Shown here one piece after another: positions 24,566-32,381 of a DNA stretch of 64,000 nt; position 1 is the stretch's first letter, and each line of letters starts with the position of its first letter. The position numbers and the translations under genes were made by a program. The stretch comes from VRUE01 sp963703175 (GTDB lineage Bacteria; Actinomycetota; Thermoleophilia; Solirubrobacterales; 70-9), in contig OY969794.1 of the NCBI GenBank assembly GCA_963703175.1, positions 992,001 through 1,056,000 of the forward strand, in the 5' to 3' direction. The notes below the pieces were generated by a model. That model saw only the letters and a program-made list of their open reading frames with translations, did no database searches and was not told the DNA's origin.

Positions 24566-27103
24566 GTGTCCCCGTCCCGTCTTTCACTCGCCGGCGGCAT
24601 CCTCGCGGCGCTTGCTCTCGCTCCCGCCGCATTTGCTGGCCAAGAGCAGCCCGCCGCGCCCACAGCGCCACCGACTCCACCGACCGTTTTCTCGAGCAGC
24701 CGGGTCATCGTCGAGTGGACGGCGGGCGCCGACCACGCCGACAAAGTCGATGCGCGCAGCGATGCGGAAGTCGAGTTCCAAAGAGACCTCGGCAACCGCA
24801 GCTTCCAGCTCGTCGAAGTCGAATCGGGACAAACCGCGGCGGGAGCGATCGAAGAACTCCAGGCGAGTCCCGGGGTCCTCCTTGCCGAACGCGACGCCGC
24901 CGTTGCCACCAACTCAATTCCCAACGACCCGAAATTCGATCAGCTCTGGGGGTTGCAGAACGGTGGCCTTGGGATTAACGGCTTCCTCGGCGCCGTGCCG
25001 GGGGCAGACGTCAACGCACCGCTCGCCTGGAGTCGCACGGCGGGCGATCCGGCGATTGTGGTCGCCGACATCGATTCGGGCTACCGCTTCGAACACCCGG
25101 ACCTGGCGAATGTCGCCTGGACCAACCCCGGAGAGATCGCCGGGAACGGGATCGACGACGACGGCGACCTCATTGTCGATGACGTCCACGGCGCGGATTT
25201 CATCGGCAACAACGGCGAAGCACCGGCCACCGACGGCAACCCGACCGACGAGGACCTGCTCGGCGGCGGACACGGTGTCCACACTGCCGGCACGATCGGC
25301 GCCGAGGGCAACAACAGCATCGGCATCAGCGGCGTCGCCCAAGACGTCAGCATCATGCCGTTGCGGGTCTGCTCCCGCTTCCCGATCCAAGAAAAGTCCA
25401 GCTGCCTGATCTCATCGGTGGTCGCGGCGATCAACTACGCCAAAGCTAAGGGTGCTCGCGTGGCGAACATGTCGCTTGGCGGCAACACCGGCTTCCAGTC
25501 CGAAGTCAACGCACTCGCAGAAGCGAAGGAAACGCTCTTCGTCATCTCCGCCGGCAACGACGGGTCCGACAACGACGGCGGTGGCGCAGCGCCCCAGGGC
25601 CACCACTTCCCCTGCGACTACACGCCACAGACCCAAGCATCGCCGCCCGTTTCGGGAGCGATCGACAACATCATCTGCGTCGCCGCAACCAACCAGGCAG
25701 ACGGACTGGCCAGCTTCTCGGACTGGGGAGCGACCTCGGTCGACCTGGGAGCACCGGGAACGGAGACGCTCAGCACCTATCCGTACGCGACGCCCTTTGA
25801 AGACACTTTTACCGTCAACGACTTCAACACGAGATGGCCGGCGACCGGAGCGAACGGGGGCTTCGAGCGAACCGACGAATCGCCGTTGACATCATTCGGG
25901 ATGACCGATGTCGCGGGCGCCCCTGCGGCCAACAGCGTGCGGGAGACGACCTCGACTCCGGTCAACATCCCCGCCAACGGCGGTTGCAGGCTCAACCAGA
26001 CGCGGCGGGTCGTGCTTGGAGGCGGCAGCCACTACCGGTACTCGGTGCTTCTGAATGGTGTCGAGCAAGGGGGAGCCATCTCCGAACCCACCAGCACGTC
26101 CGTTCCTGGCCTGGACCAGCGTTTCCTCCAGCTACCCGCCGCCTTCAATGCGGGGGGGAACGTGCAAGTTCGCTTCCGCTTTACCACCGGGTCCTCACCG
26201 ACTGCAGGCGACGGAGTCTGGCTCGACGACCTCTCGATCGTCTGCGCGCAAGCGGTCGGTCAAGCGTCCAGTTACGGGTTCCTCCAGGGCACTTCGATGG
26301 CGGCACCGCACGTAACCGGTGCTGCCGGCCTGCTCTTCTCACTGAAACCACTGGCGACGGTGACGGAAGTGAAGAGCGCGCTCCTCGCCGGTGTGGACGC
26401 CGTTCCGTCGCTGAAAGGGAAAACGACCACCGGCGGGAGGCTGGACATCGCCAAGGCGATGGACAGCCTTGAAGGGCTGTCGATAGACAACGTTGCGCCG
26501 GCAAAACCGGTCCTCCCCGATCCAGTGCCCGGCTCGGGATCGAGCAATAACCACCCACGGATCAAAGGGTCAGCGGAGGCCGGCAGCGTAGTGACCGTCT
26601 TCAAGGGGCTGACCTGCAACGGGCCGATCGCCGCGACTGGAACTGCGGCGGAACTCGTCGGCGCCGGCATCGAAGTGACGGTGCCGGATAACTCGATCAC
26701 TTTCTTCTCGGCCACTGCAACCGACGCGGGGCGGAACAAATCGCCTTGCTCGTCGCCGACTTCCTACCTGGAGGACTCTCCCGAAGAACCCGAAGCGCAC
26801 GAAGAATCGGGTGGCGGCGAAGTTGTGACCTCCTTCCCGCCGGCTGCCGCCCCGCCGGCTCCGGCGCCCGGACCAATCACCGGCCCCGGCTGCACCGTGC
26901 CGAAACTCGTCGGCAAGACGCTCGGTCAGGCAAAAGCAGCGCTGACCGGCGCCCATTGCACGCTCGGCAAAGTGACTCAGCCGAAAGCAAAAAAAGGGCA
27001 CAAGCTGCCGCCACTGGTCGTCAAGTCTTCGACGCTCGGCGCCGGTGGCACGGTCAATCTCACGCTTGGTCCCAAGCCGAGGCCGAAAAAGCATCATCAC
27101 TAG
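24566..27103 (+). CDS. Secreted subtilisin-like serine protease with inserted beta domain and PASTA-like C terminus
   Basis: The 845-residue S8 peptidase has a signal peptide (GGILAALALAPAAFA) and an I9-like propeptide region (about 45-112). The catalytic domain has D170 in VADIDSGY, H236 in GGGHGVHTAG, oxyanion N331 in ISAGNDG and S577 in GTSMAAPHVTG. About 160 residues (405-565), probably a jelly-roll sandwich ending VWLDDLSIVC, are inserted between oxyanion Asn and catalytic Ser. After the catalytic domain come an Ig-like module (about 640-740), an acidic and Pro linker, and a PASTA-like repeat (VPKLVGKTLGQAKAALTGAHC) ending in a basic tail. An exported, presumably active protease; the C terminus may bind cell wall or substrate. 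Confidence 0.9.
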   Translation: MSPSRLSLAGGILAALALAPAAFAGQEQPAAPTAPPTPPTVFSSSRVIVEWTAGADHADKVDARSDAEVEFQRDLGNRSFQLVEVESGQTAAGAIEELQASPGVLLAERDAAVATNSIPNDPKFDQLWGLQNGGLGINGFLGAVPGADVNAPLAWSRTAGDPAIVVADIDSGYRFEHPDLANVAWTNPGEIAGNGIDDDGDLIVDDVHGADFIGNNGEAPATDGNPTDEDLLGGGHGVHTAGTIGAEGNNSIGISGVAQDVSIMPLRVCSRFPIQEKSSCLISSVVAAINYAKAKGARVANMSLGGNTGFQSEVNALAEAKETLFVISAGNDGSDNDGGGAAPQGHHFPCDYTPQTQASPPVSGAIDNIICVAATNQADGLASFSDWGATSVDLGAPGTETLSTYPYATPFEDTFTVNDFNTRWPATGANGGFERTDESPLTSFGMTDVAGAPAANSVRETTSTPVNIPANGGCRLNQTRRVVLGGGSHYRYSVLLNGVEQGGAISEPTSTSVPGLDQRFLQLPAAFNAGGNVQVRFRFTTGSSPTAGDGVWLDDLSIVCAQAVGQASSYGFLQGTSMAAPHVTGAAGLLFSLKPLATVTEVKSALLAGVDAVPSLKGKTTTGGRLDIAKAMDSLEGLSIDNVAPAKPVLPDPVPGSGSSNNHPRIKGSAEAGSVVTVFKGLTCNGPIAATGTAAELVGAGIEVTVPDNSITFFSATATDAGRNKSPCSSPTSYLEDSPEEPEAHEESGGGEVVTSFPPAAAPPAPAPGPITGPGCTVPKLVGKTLGQAKAALTGAHCTLGKVTQPKAKKGHKLPPLVVKSSTLGAGGTVNLTLGPKPRPKKHHH

Positions 27104-27115
27104 CATCGCTTCGCG

Positions 27116-27997
27116 ATGCTGCTGCTGACGGGCGCCACTGGAAGCATTGGTTCACGGCTGCTGCCGCTACTGCTGGAGCGGGGTGAGGACGTGCGCTGCC
27201 TGGTGCGCGAGCCGAGGCGGCTCGGCCCGCACCGGGTCGATGTGCAGATCGCCCTCGGCGATCTAGGCGAGATGTCGGATCCGTACCTGGTGCGGCAAGC
27301 GCTGCGCGGCGTCGACACGGTGATCCACCTTGCGGCGACGATCCGCGACCAACCGCCGCACCGGATCGAGGAGCTCAATGGGCTGGCGACGGTGCGACTG
27401 CTGCGCGCCGCCGAGCGCAGCGGCGTGCGGCGCTTCGACTTCTTCAGCGCGCTCGACGCCGCAGCGGCCCAACGCACCCGTTTTTTTCGCGCCAAGTGGC
27501 TCGCGGAGCAGGCGATCGCTTCCTCCCCCCTCGATACGACCGTCTTCGCGCCCTCGATCGTCTATGACCGCAGCGACCCTTGGGTGACGCTGCTGCGTCG
27601 GTTCTCCTTCCTACCAGTGCTGCCCGTATCGGGCGACGGGCGAGCCTGCTTCCAGCCAATCTGGGCCGACGATGCCGCTCGCTGCGTTGTCGCCGCCCTC
27701 GACCGCGGTGGGCGCGACCGTTACGAGCTGGCCGGCCCCGAGACGCTCAGCTACGACGAGATGTCGGATCTGGTCAGCCGCATCGCCGGACGACCGCGGC
27801 CGCTGGTCCACGTTCCCCTGCCCCTCATCCGCGCTGGTTTGATCGGACTCCGCAACGTCTTCGGCGAGGCCGTGTTCGCAACCTGGGAGGAGGCAGAGCT
27901 GATGGAGGTATCGATGACCAGCGAGTGCGGCACCGCAGACGCGGAGGAACTCGGGGTGGATCCGAGAAGGATGGGCGATGTGCTGGCGGAGGATTAA
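27116..27997 (+). CDS. NAD(P)-binding atypical SDR / NDUFA9-like protein
   Basis: The 293-residue Rossmann protein has MLLLTGATGSIGSRLLPLLLERG (GxxGxxG at the N terminus), VDTVIHLAAT, and FAPSIVYDRSD in place of the classical YxxxK segment. It belongs to the atypical SDR group related to NmrA and complex I NDUFA9, often an NAD(P)H sensor or a nucleotide-sugar or ubiquinone-related reductase. The YxxxK pair is not evident, so catalysis is doubtful. It starts 12 bp after the subtilase stop and overlaps the next gene by 20 bp, indicating an operon. Confidence 0.82.
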   Translation: MLLLTGATGSIGSRLLPLLLERGEDVRCLVREPRRLGPHRVDVQIALGDLGEMSDPYLVRQALRGVDTVIHLAATIRDQPPHRIEELNGLATVRLLRAAERSGVRRFDFFSALDAAAAQRTRFFRAKWLAEQAIASSPLDTTVFAPSIVYDRSDPWVTLLRRFSFLPVLPVSGDGRACFQPIWADDAARCVVAALDRGGRDRYELAGPETLSYDEMSDLVSRIAGRPRPLVHVPLPLIRAGLIGLRNVFGEAVFATWEEAELMEVSMTSECGTADAEELGVDPRRMGDVLAED

Positions 27998-29099
27998 GCC
28001 GACTCTCTGTCTGGCCTTGGCGGTCGTCGTTACCGCCGCCGGCGTAAGAGCCGCCCCCGCCGCGGCCCTCTCCCTCGTCCCTCCCAAGCCAAATGTCTTC
28101 TTTGGGGTCAGCGACCGGGGAACGACGCAGGAATTCACCGAATTCACCGAACTGCTCGGCGGTAAGCATCCAGCTCTGCTGGAGACCTTCCACCCCTGGG
28201 GCAACAGCCTCAACACGTCCTATGAACGCTGGCGCGAAACCGGCACGCGGCCGATCCTGCACATCTCGACCGCCGATGACCAAACCCTGGCCGAGCTGAT
28301 CACGCCTGAGCAGATCGCGCTCGGAGCCGGCGACGACTACCTGCTGCAGCTCAACGACTTCTTCTTCAAACGCGGGCTGCCCGCCTACGTGAGGCCGCTC
28401 GGCGAGCCCAACCGCTGCCTCAACGTCTGGTCGGCAGTCAACTGCGACGGCAGCCAGAAAGGCGGCGAACACACGACTGGCTGGTACAAGCAGGCCTTCC
28501 GTCGCATTGCGCTGATCGTGCGCGGCGGCAATAGCCTGGAAGGGATCAACGCGACGCTGGCGGAAATCGGCCTGCCGCCGGTGAACCGGACCAAAGGGCC
28601 GCCGCCGACCGAACTGCCGGGGGCTCCGGTGAGCATCATCTGGAGCCCCCTGCCAGGCGGTTCCCCCAGAGTCAAAGGGAACTTCCCCGGCAACTACTGG
28701 CCAGGCGCCCGCTGGGTCGACTGGGCCGGGACCGACTTCTACTCCCAGTATCCCGTCTGGAAAGACCTCAACCGCTTCTACGAAGGCAAGCAGTGGAAGC
28801 GCAAGCCGATCGCGATCGCCGAGTGGGCGGTCTACGGCGAAGACGAACCGCGCTTCGCCAAACAGCTTGTCTCCTGGCTGACGAAGCGCCAGCGAGTGCG
28901 GATGTTCGTCTACTACACGGGCTTCGGGCCGGGCTACAACCCCTACGACCTAAAGCTCTACCCCCGCACGACCAACACGCTGCGACTGAAGATCCGCCGC
29001 GCGACGTTCCTGACCGAAGCGGAATACAACGCCGGCCTCCTGCCGCCGCTGCCACCGAAGCCAAAGAAGCCCATCCCCATCCCCACGCCCACCCCCTAG
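27978..29099 (+). CDS. Secreted GH26-like glycoside hydrolase (beta-mannanase-like)
   Basis: The 373-residue protein has an N-terminal signal (LCLALAVVVTAAGVRA AP...). The fold reads as a clan-A barrel: FFGVSDRG, LLETFHPWGNS, AYVRPLGEPN with the acid/base glutamate after strand 4, and PIAIAEWAVYGED with the nucleophile glutamate after strand 7. These match GH26-type endo-mannanases and related surface hydrolases; the substrate is uncertain. The C terminus is a Pro-rich tail (PPKPKKPIPIPTPTP), perhaps a wall-spanning segment. It is the last gene of the subtilase-SDR operon and is followed by a strong hairpin. Confidence 0.75.
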   Translation: MCWRRIKPTLCLALAVVVTAAGVRAAPAAALSLVPPKPNVFFGVSDRGTTQEFTEFTELLGGKHPALLETFHPWGNSLNTSYERWRETGTRPILHISTADDQTLAELITPEQIALGAGDDYLLQLNDFFFKRGLPAYVRPLGEPNRCLNVWSAVNCDGSQKGGEHTTGWYKQAFRRIALIVRGGNSLEGINATLAEIGLPPVNRTKGPPPTELPGAPVSIIWSPLPGGSPRVKGNFPGNYWPGARWVDWAGTDFYSQYPVWKDLNRFYEGKQWKRKPIAIAEWAVYGEDEPRFAKQLVSWLTKRQRVRMFVYYTGFGPGYNPYDLKLYPRTTNTLRLKIRRATFLTEAEYNAGLLPPLPPKPKKPIPIPTPTP

Positions 29100-29134
29100 C
29101 CGCCGATTCGTCGCAGGCTTTGTGCCTGAAGAAA

Positions 29135-29167
29135 GACGAGGGGCCCGGGAAACCCGGGCCCCTCGTC
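29135..29167 (-). terminator. Strong terminator hairpin after groL
   Basis: GACGAGGGGCCCGGG-AAA-CCCGGGCCCCTCGTC forms 15 perfect base pairs with a 3-nt loop. On the minus strand it is followed by TCTTTCTTC, making it the rho-independent terminator of groES-groL. It may also block read-through from the convergent GH26-like gene. Confidence 0.88.
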
Positions 29168-29213
29168 AAAGCCACTCGCCTGTTGAGGCGAGGATACGCC
29201 TGGGCAGGCGTGG

Positions 29214-30854
29214 CTACATCATCCCGCCCATGTCCGGCATACCGCCACCGGGCATACCGCCACCAGCGCCGTCCTTCTCGGGCGGCTCGGCGATGATCGC
29301 CTCGGTTACGAGGATGTTCTTGGCGATCGAGGCGGCGTTCTGCAGCGCCGACCGCGTCACCATCGTCGGGTCGATCACACCGGCCTTAATCAGGTCGCCG
29401 TACTCGCCGTTGGCGGCGTTGAGGCCTTCGCCGGCTTTCAGGTCACGGACCTTGTTGACGACGACCGAGCCCTCCAGACCGGAGTTCTCGGCGATCTGAC
29501 GGACCGGCTCCTCCAGCGAGCGGTGCACGATGCGGGCACCGGTCACCTCGTCGGGATCGTCGAGCTTGTCGGGATCGAGGTCGCTCTGCGCGTTCAGCAG
29601 CGCGACGCCACCACCCGGCACGACACCCTCCTCGAGCGCCGCCCGGGTCGCCTGCAGGGCGTCCTCGACACGGTGCTTTTTCTCCTTCATCTCGGTCTCG
29701 GTGGCGGCGCCTACCTTGACCACAGCGACACCACCGGCCAGCTTGGCGAGGCGCTCCTGGAGCTTCTCGCGATCGAAGTCCGAGTCGGTGTTCTCGATCT
29801 CCTGTTTGATCTGGCTGATCCGGCCTTTGATGTCCTCAGCGTCGCCGGCCCCGTCGATGATCGTCGTCGTGTCCTTGGAGACGACGACACGACGTGCCTT
29901 GCCGAGCTGGGACAGCTGGGTGTTCTCCAGTTTGAGTCCCATCTCCTCGGTGATCACCTCACCGCCGGTGAGAACGGCGATGTCCTCGAGCATCCGCTTG
30001 CGGCGGTCGCCGAAGCCCGGTGCCTTGACCGAGACGCCGGTGAAGGTGCCGCGCAGCTTGTTGACCACCAGGGTCGCGAGGCACTCGCCCTCGACGTCCT
30101 CGGCCACGATCAGCAGCGGCTTGCCACCCTGCATCACCTGCTCGAGCACCGGCAGGATGTCCCGCACGGAGCCGATTTTCTGGTTGGCGATGAGGACGTA
30201 CGGATCCTCCAGCACCGCCTCCATACGGTCCTGGTCGGTGACCATGTACGGCGAGATGTAGCCCTTGTCGAACTGCATCCCCTCGGTGAACTCCAGCTCC
30301 ATGCCGAAGGTCTGGCCCTCCTCGACGTTGACTACGCCGTCTTTGCCAACTTTCTCAATCGCATCGGCAATCACGTTGCCGATCTCGTCGTCGGCGGCGG
30401 AGATTGCGGCCACGCGGGCGATCTGCTCCTTGCCCGAGACCTCCTTGGACTGCTTGTCGCGCAGGTTGTCAACTACGTCGTCGACAGCCTTCTCAATCCC
30501 GCGGCGCAATGCCAACGGGTTAGCGCCGGCGGCGACGTTCTTGAGGCCGTGGCGAACGATCGTCTGGGCCAGCAGGGTCGCCGTCGTGGTGCCGTCGCCG
30601 GCCACGTCGTTGGTCGCCGTGGCGACCTCGCGGACCAGCTGGGCGCCCTGGTTCTCGAAGACGTCCTCGACCTCAACCTCGCGGGCGATGGTGACGCCGT
30701 CGTTGGTGATCGTCGGCGCGCCGAACTTTTTGTCGAGCACGACATAGCGGCCTTTCGGGCCGAGGGTGACCTTGACGGCGTCGGCGACTGCATCGACGCC
30801 GGCCTGCAGGGCCCCGCGTGCCTCCTCCTTGTACTTCAGCTCCTTGTGAGCCAT
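29214..30854 (-). CDS. groL: Chaperonin GroEL (60 kDa)
   Basis: The 546-residue full-length group I chaperonin begins with AHKELKYKEEARGALQAGVDAVADAVKVTLGPKGR. It contains VAGDGTTTATLLAQTIV (ATP site), KAPGFGDRRKRMLEDIAVLTGG and LEEGVVPGGGVALL, and ends in a glycine-methionine tail (GGGMPGGGMPDMGGMM). It forms the double-ring folding chamber with GroES in the cytoplasm. It lies 44 bp downstream of groES in one operon controlled by the CIRCE site. Confidence 0.99.
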   Translation of the reverse strand: MAHKELKYKEEARGALQAGVDAVADAVKVTLGPKGRYVVLDKKFGAPTITNDGVTIAREVEVEDVFENQGAQLVREVATATNDVAGDGTTTATLLAQTIVRHGLKNVAAGANPLALRRGIEKAVDDVVDNLRDKQSKEVSGKEQIARVAAISAADDEIGNVIADAIEKVGKDGVVNVEEGQTFGMELEFTEGMQFDKGYISPYMVTDQDRMEAVLEDPYVLIANQKIGSVRDILPVLEQVMQGGKPLLIVAEDVEGECLATLVVNKLRGTFTGVSVKAPGFGDRRKRMLEDIAVLTGGEVITEEMGLKLENTQLSQLGKARRVVVSKDTTTIIDGAGDAEDIKGRISQIKQEIENTDSDFDREKLQERLAKLAGGVAVVKVGAATETEMKEKKHRVEDALQATRAALEEGVVPGGGVALLNAQSDLDPDKLDDPDEVTGARIVHRSLEEPVRQIAENSGLEGSVVVNKVRDLKAGEGLNAANGEYGDLIKAGVIDPTMVTRSALQNAASIAKNILVTEAIIAEPPEKDGAGGGMPGGGMPDMGGMM

Positions 30855-30898
30855 TGGTTTCCTTCCTCCTTGGTGTCTCTAAGTCCTGGTGGCGAGGT

Positions 30899-31186
30899 CT
30901 AGCCGAGCTTGGCGAGCACGTCCGACTCGCGAAGCACGAGCAGGTCTTCGCCCTCGACGGTGACCTCGGTGCCGCCGTATTTCGAGTAGAGGACTTCGTC
31001 GCCCTCGCTCAAGTCGAGCGGCCGGCGGCTGCCGTCCTCCTGGATTGCGCCATCGCCGACGGCGATGACCTTGCCCTTCTGCGGCTTCTCTTTGGCCGTG
31101 TCGGGGAGGACGATGCCGCTAGCGGTCGTCTCCTCCTCCTCGATCGGCGTAACGATTAGCCGGTCCCCGAGGGGCTTCAGCTTCAT
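30899..31186 (-). CDS. groES: Co-chaperonin GroES (10 kDa)
   Basis: The 95-residue protein has the GroES signature LKPLGDRLIVTPIEEEETTASGIVLPDTAKEKPQKGKV, the mobile loop in ETTASGIVLP, and the C-terminal YGGTEVTVEGEDLLVL. It caps GroEL. First gene of the heat-shock operon, 83 bp downstream of a perfect CIRCE element. Confidence 0.99.
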   Translation of the reverse strand: MKLKPLGDRLIVTPIEEEETTASGIVLPDTAKEKPQKGKVIAVGDGAIQEDGSRRPLDLSEGDEVLYSKYGGTEVTVEGEDLLVLRESDVLAKLG

Positions 31187-31268
31187 CCGTGAACCTCCGT
31201 TATGGGTGATTTACTGGTCAAAGTCGTGGAAATCGGCGCCTCAGAGCCGTTTCTGCGGTCTCTGGGAC

Positions 31269-31295
31269 TTGGCACTCTACACAGGTGAGTGCCAA
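31269..31295 (-). promoter_or_regulatory. CIRCE operator (HrcA binding site) of groESL
   Basis: TTGGCACTC-N9-GAGTGCCAA, a perfect 9-9-9 inverted repeat, sits 83 bp upstream of groES. It matches the CIRCE consensus apart from a symmetrical A-to-G / T-to-C pair. HrcA should repress the operon in the absence of stress. Confidence 0.95.
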
Positions 31296-31320
31296 CGGCT
31301 TGTAAAGATAGCGATAGGAC

Positions 31321-31794
31321 TCAGCCGCTGGCAATCAGCTTGCAGCCGAGCAAGTTGGCGATGCCGGTGGCGCCGTGGGACATCACCCAGTCGTGGTTCC
31401 ACTCGAAAGCCGGACGGGCGATTGGGGCGAGCAGGTTCATCCACGGCTTCGTCGTCGAGACGTTCCACTCATAGAGGACGGCGGTAGCGCCATCCTGCTC
31501 GTAGAGGCGCCAACGGCCGATCCCGGCCAGCTCTCCAACTGCGTCGGCCTGAAGCAAGTACGGGGGCTCGATATGCGTCGTCGTCACCTCGAACTCAACC
31601 CGGTAGGGCAGCAAGCTCTTCCAAACCATGCGCGAGACCGCGCCGATTCCACCGTCGCTCCCCCCGTTACGTTCTTCGACCTCCTCGACCCCGCGCCACC
31701 ACTCTGGCCAGCGCTCCTGGTCGTAGATCGCCTCCCAAACCCGCTCGCGCGGACACTCCAACAACCAGGTGGTGAGAAAGGCGTAGTCAGCCAT
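31321..31794 (-). CDS. SRPBCC (START-like) family protein
   Basis: The 157-residue protein has the helix-grip pattern: ADYAFLTTWLLECPRERVWEAIYDQERWPEWWRGVEEVEE, then paired strands and a long C-terminal helix (PAFEWNHDWVMSHGATGIANLLG). Polyketide-cyclase/dehydrase-like members bind lipids or hydrophobic ligands. No catalytic residues can be assigned. It stands between the CIRCE element and the ASCH gene. The ligand is unknown. Confidence 0.82.
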   Translation of the reverse strand: MADYAFLTTWLLECPRERVWEAIYDQERWPEWWRGVEEVEERNGGSDGGIGAVSRMVWKSLLPYRVEFEVTTTHIEPPYLLQADAVGELAGIGRWRLYEQDGATAVLYEWNVSTTKPWMNLLAPIARPAFEWNHDWVMSHGATGIANLLGCKLIASG

Positions 31795-31827
31795 TGAGGC
31801 GGGATACGGAAGCGGCGCGCTCGCCGA

Positions 31828-32232
31828 TCAATTGTGGTGAGGAGTCTCCCCGTTGCCAAAATGGGCCCCGGGCGGCTCGACGATCTGCGAGAAGCGAATC
31901 ACGGTGACGATGTCGTCGGGGCCAACGGTGCGGCCGTAGATCTGTTCGAGGAACTTGACCTCGTCCTCGAGCCGGCGGAACTCCGGATTGTCGTGCTCGA
32001 TGTCGCGCGGAGAAAGGTCGCCGACCTTCTTCACCTCAACATCGTCGATCACCGCAGCGAAAATTTTCTCGCGCGGGCTGTGACGGAAACCGACCGTGAT
32101 CCAGACCACTTGCCCGCGTTCGTACTTGCTCGTCTTGTCGCCGAGACGGATCGTCGCCGTCTTGCGACCGCGCTTGAGCTGGTCGACAAAGACAGTCGAG
32201 TAGAAGTTGAGCACGTAGATCCCGCCCCGCAT
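31828..32232 (-). CDS. ASCH-domain protein
   Basis: The 134-residue protein has the ASCH (PUA-like) pattern YVLNFYSTVFVDQLKRGRKTATIRLGDKTSKYERGQVVWITVG, including the lysine-threonine-arginine cluster (RKTATIRLGD) proposed to bind RNA or act catalytically, then IDDVEVKKVGDLS and a C-terminal helix. Related proteins bind RNA or hydrolyse acetylated nucleosides; which applies here is not visible. Monocistronic. Starts at ATG 32232 or a GTG six codons in are both possible. Confidence 0.8.
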   Translation of the reverse strand: MRGGIYVLNFYSTVFVDQLKRGRKTATIRLGDKTSKYERGQVVWITVGFRHSPREKIFAAVIDDVEVKKVGDLSPRDIEHDNPEFRRLEDEVKFLEQIYGRTVGPDDIVTVIRFSQIVEPPGAHFGNGETPHHN

Positions 32233-32381
32233 CGCGCTGCGAGCGTATCTGAAGGGACCGGGCGCGCGGTCGGCGAGTCGCGTGATGAGGACGGTGTCGG
32301 GGTGTTAACCGACCGATGGCCCGGCGATCCAACCGCTGGACGTTTGTATGGACTCGGGTGTAGGGAAGACGAAAACGGGCG

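Noticed and set aside
29523..30902. 459-residue plus-strand frame opposite groL
   Set aside because: Antisense of groL; Leu/Asp/His-rich shadow sequence typical of complementary high-GC codons.
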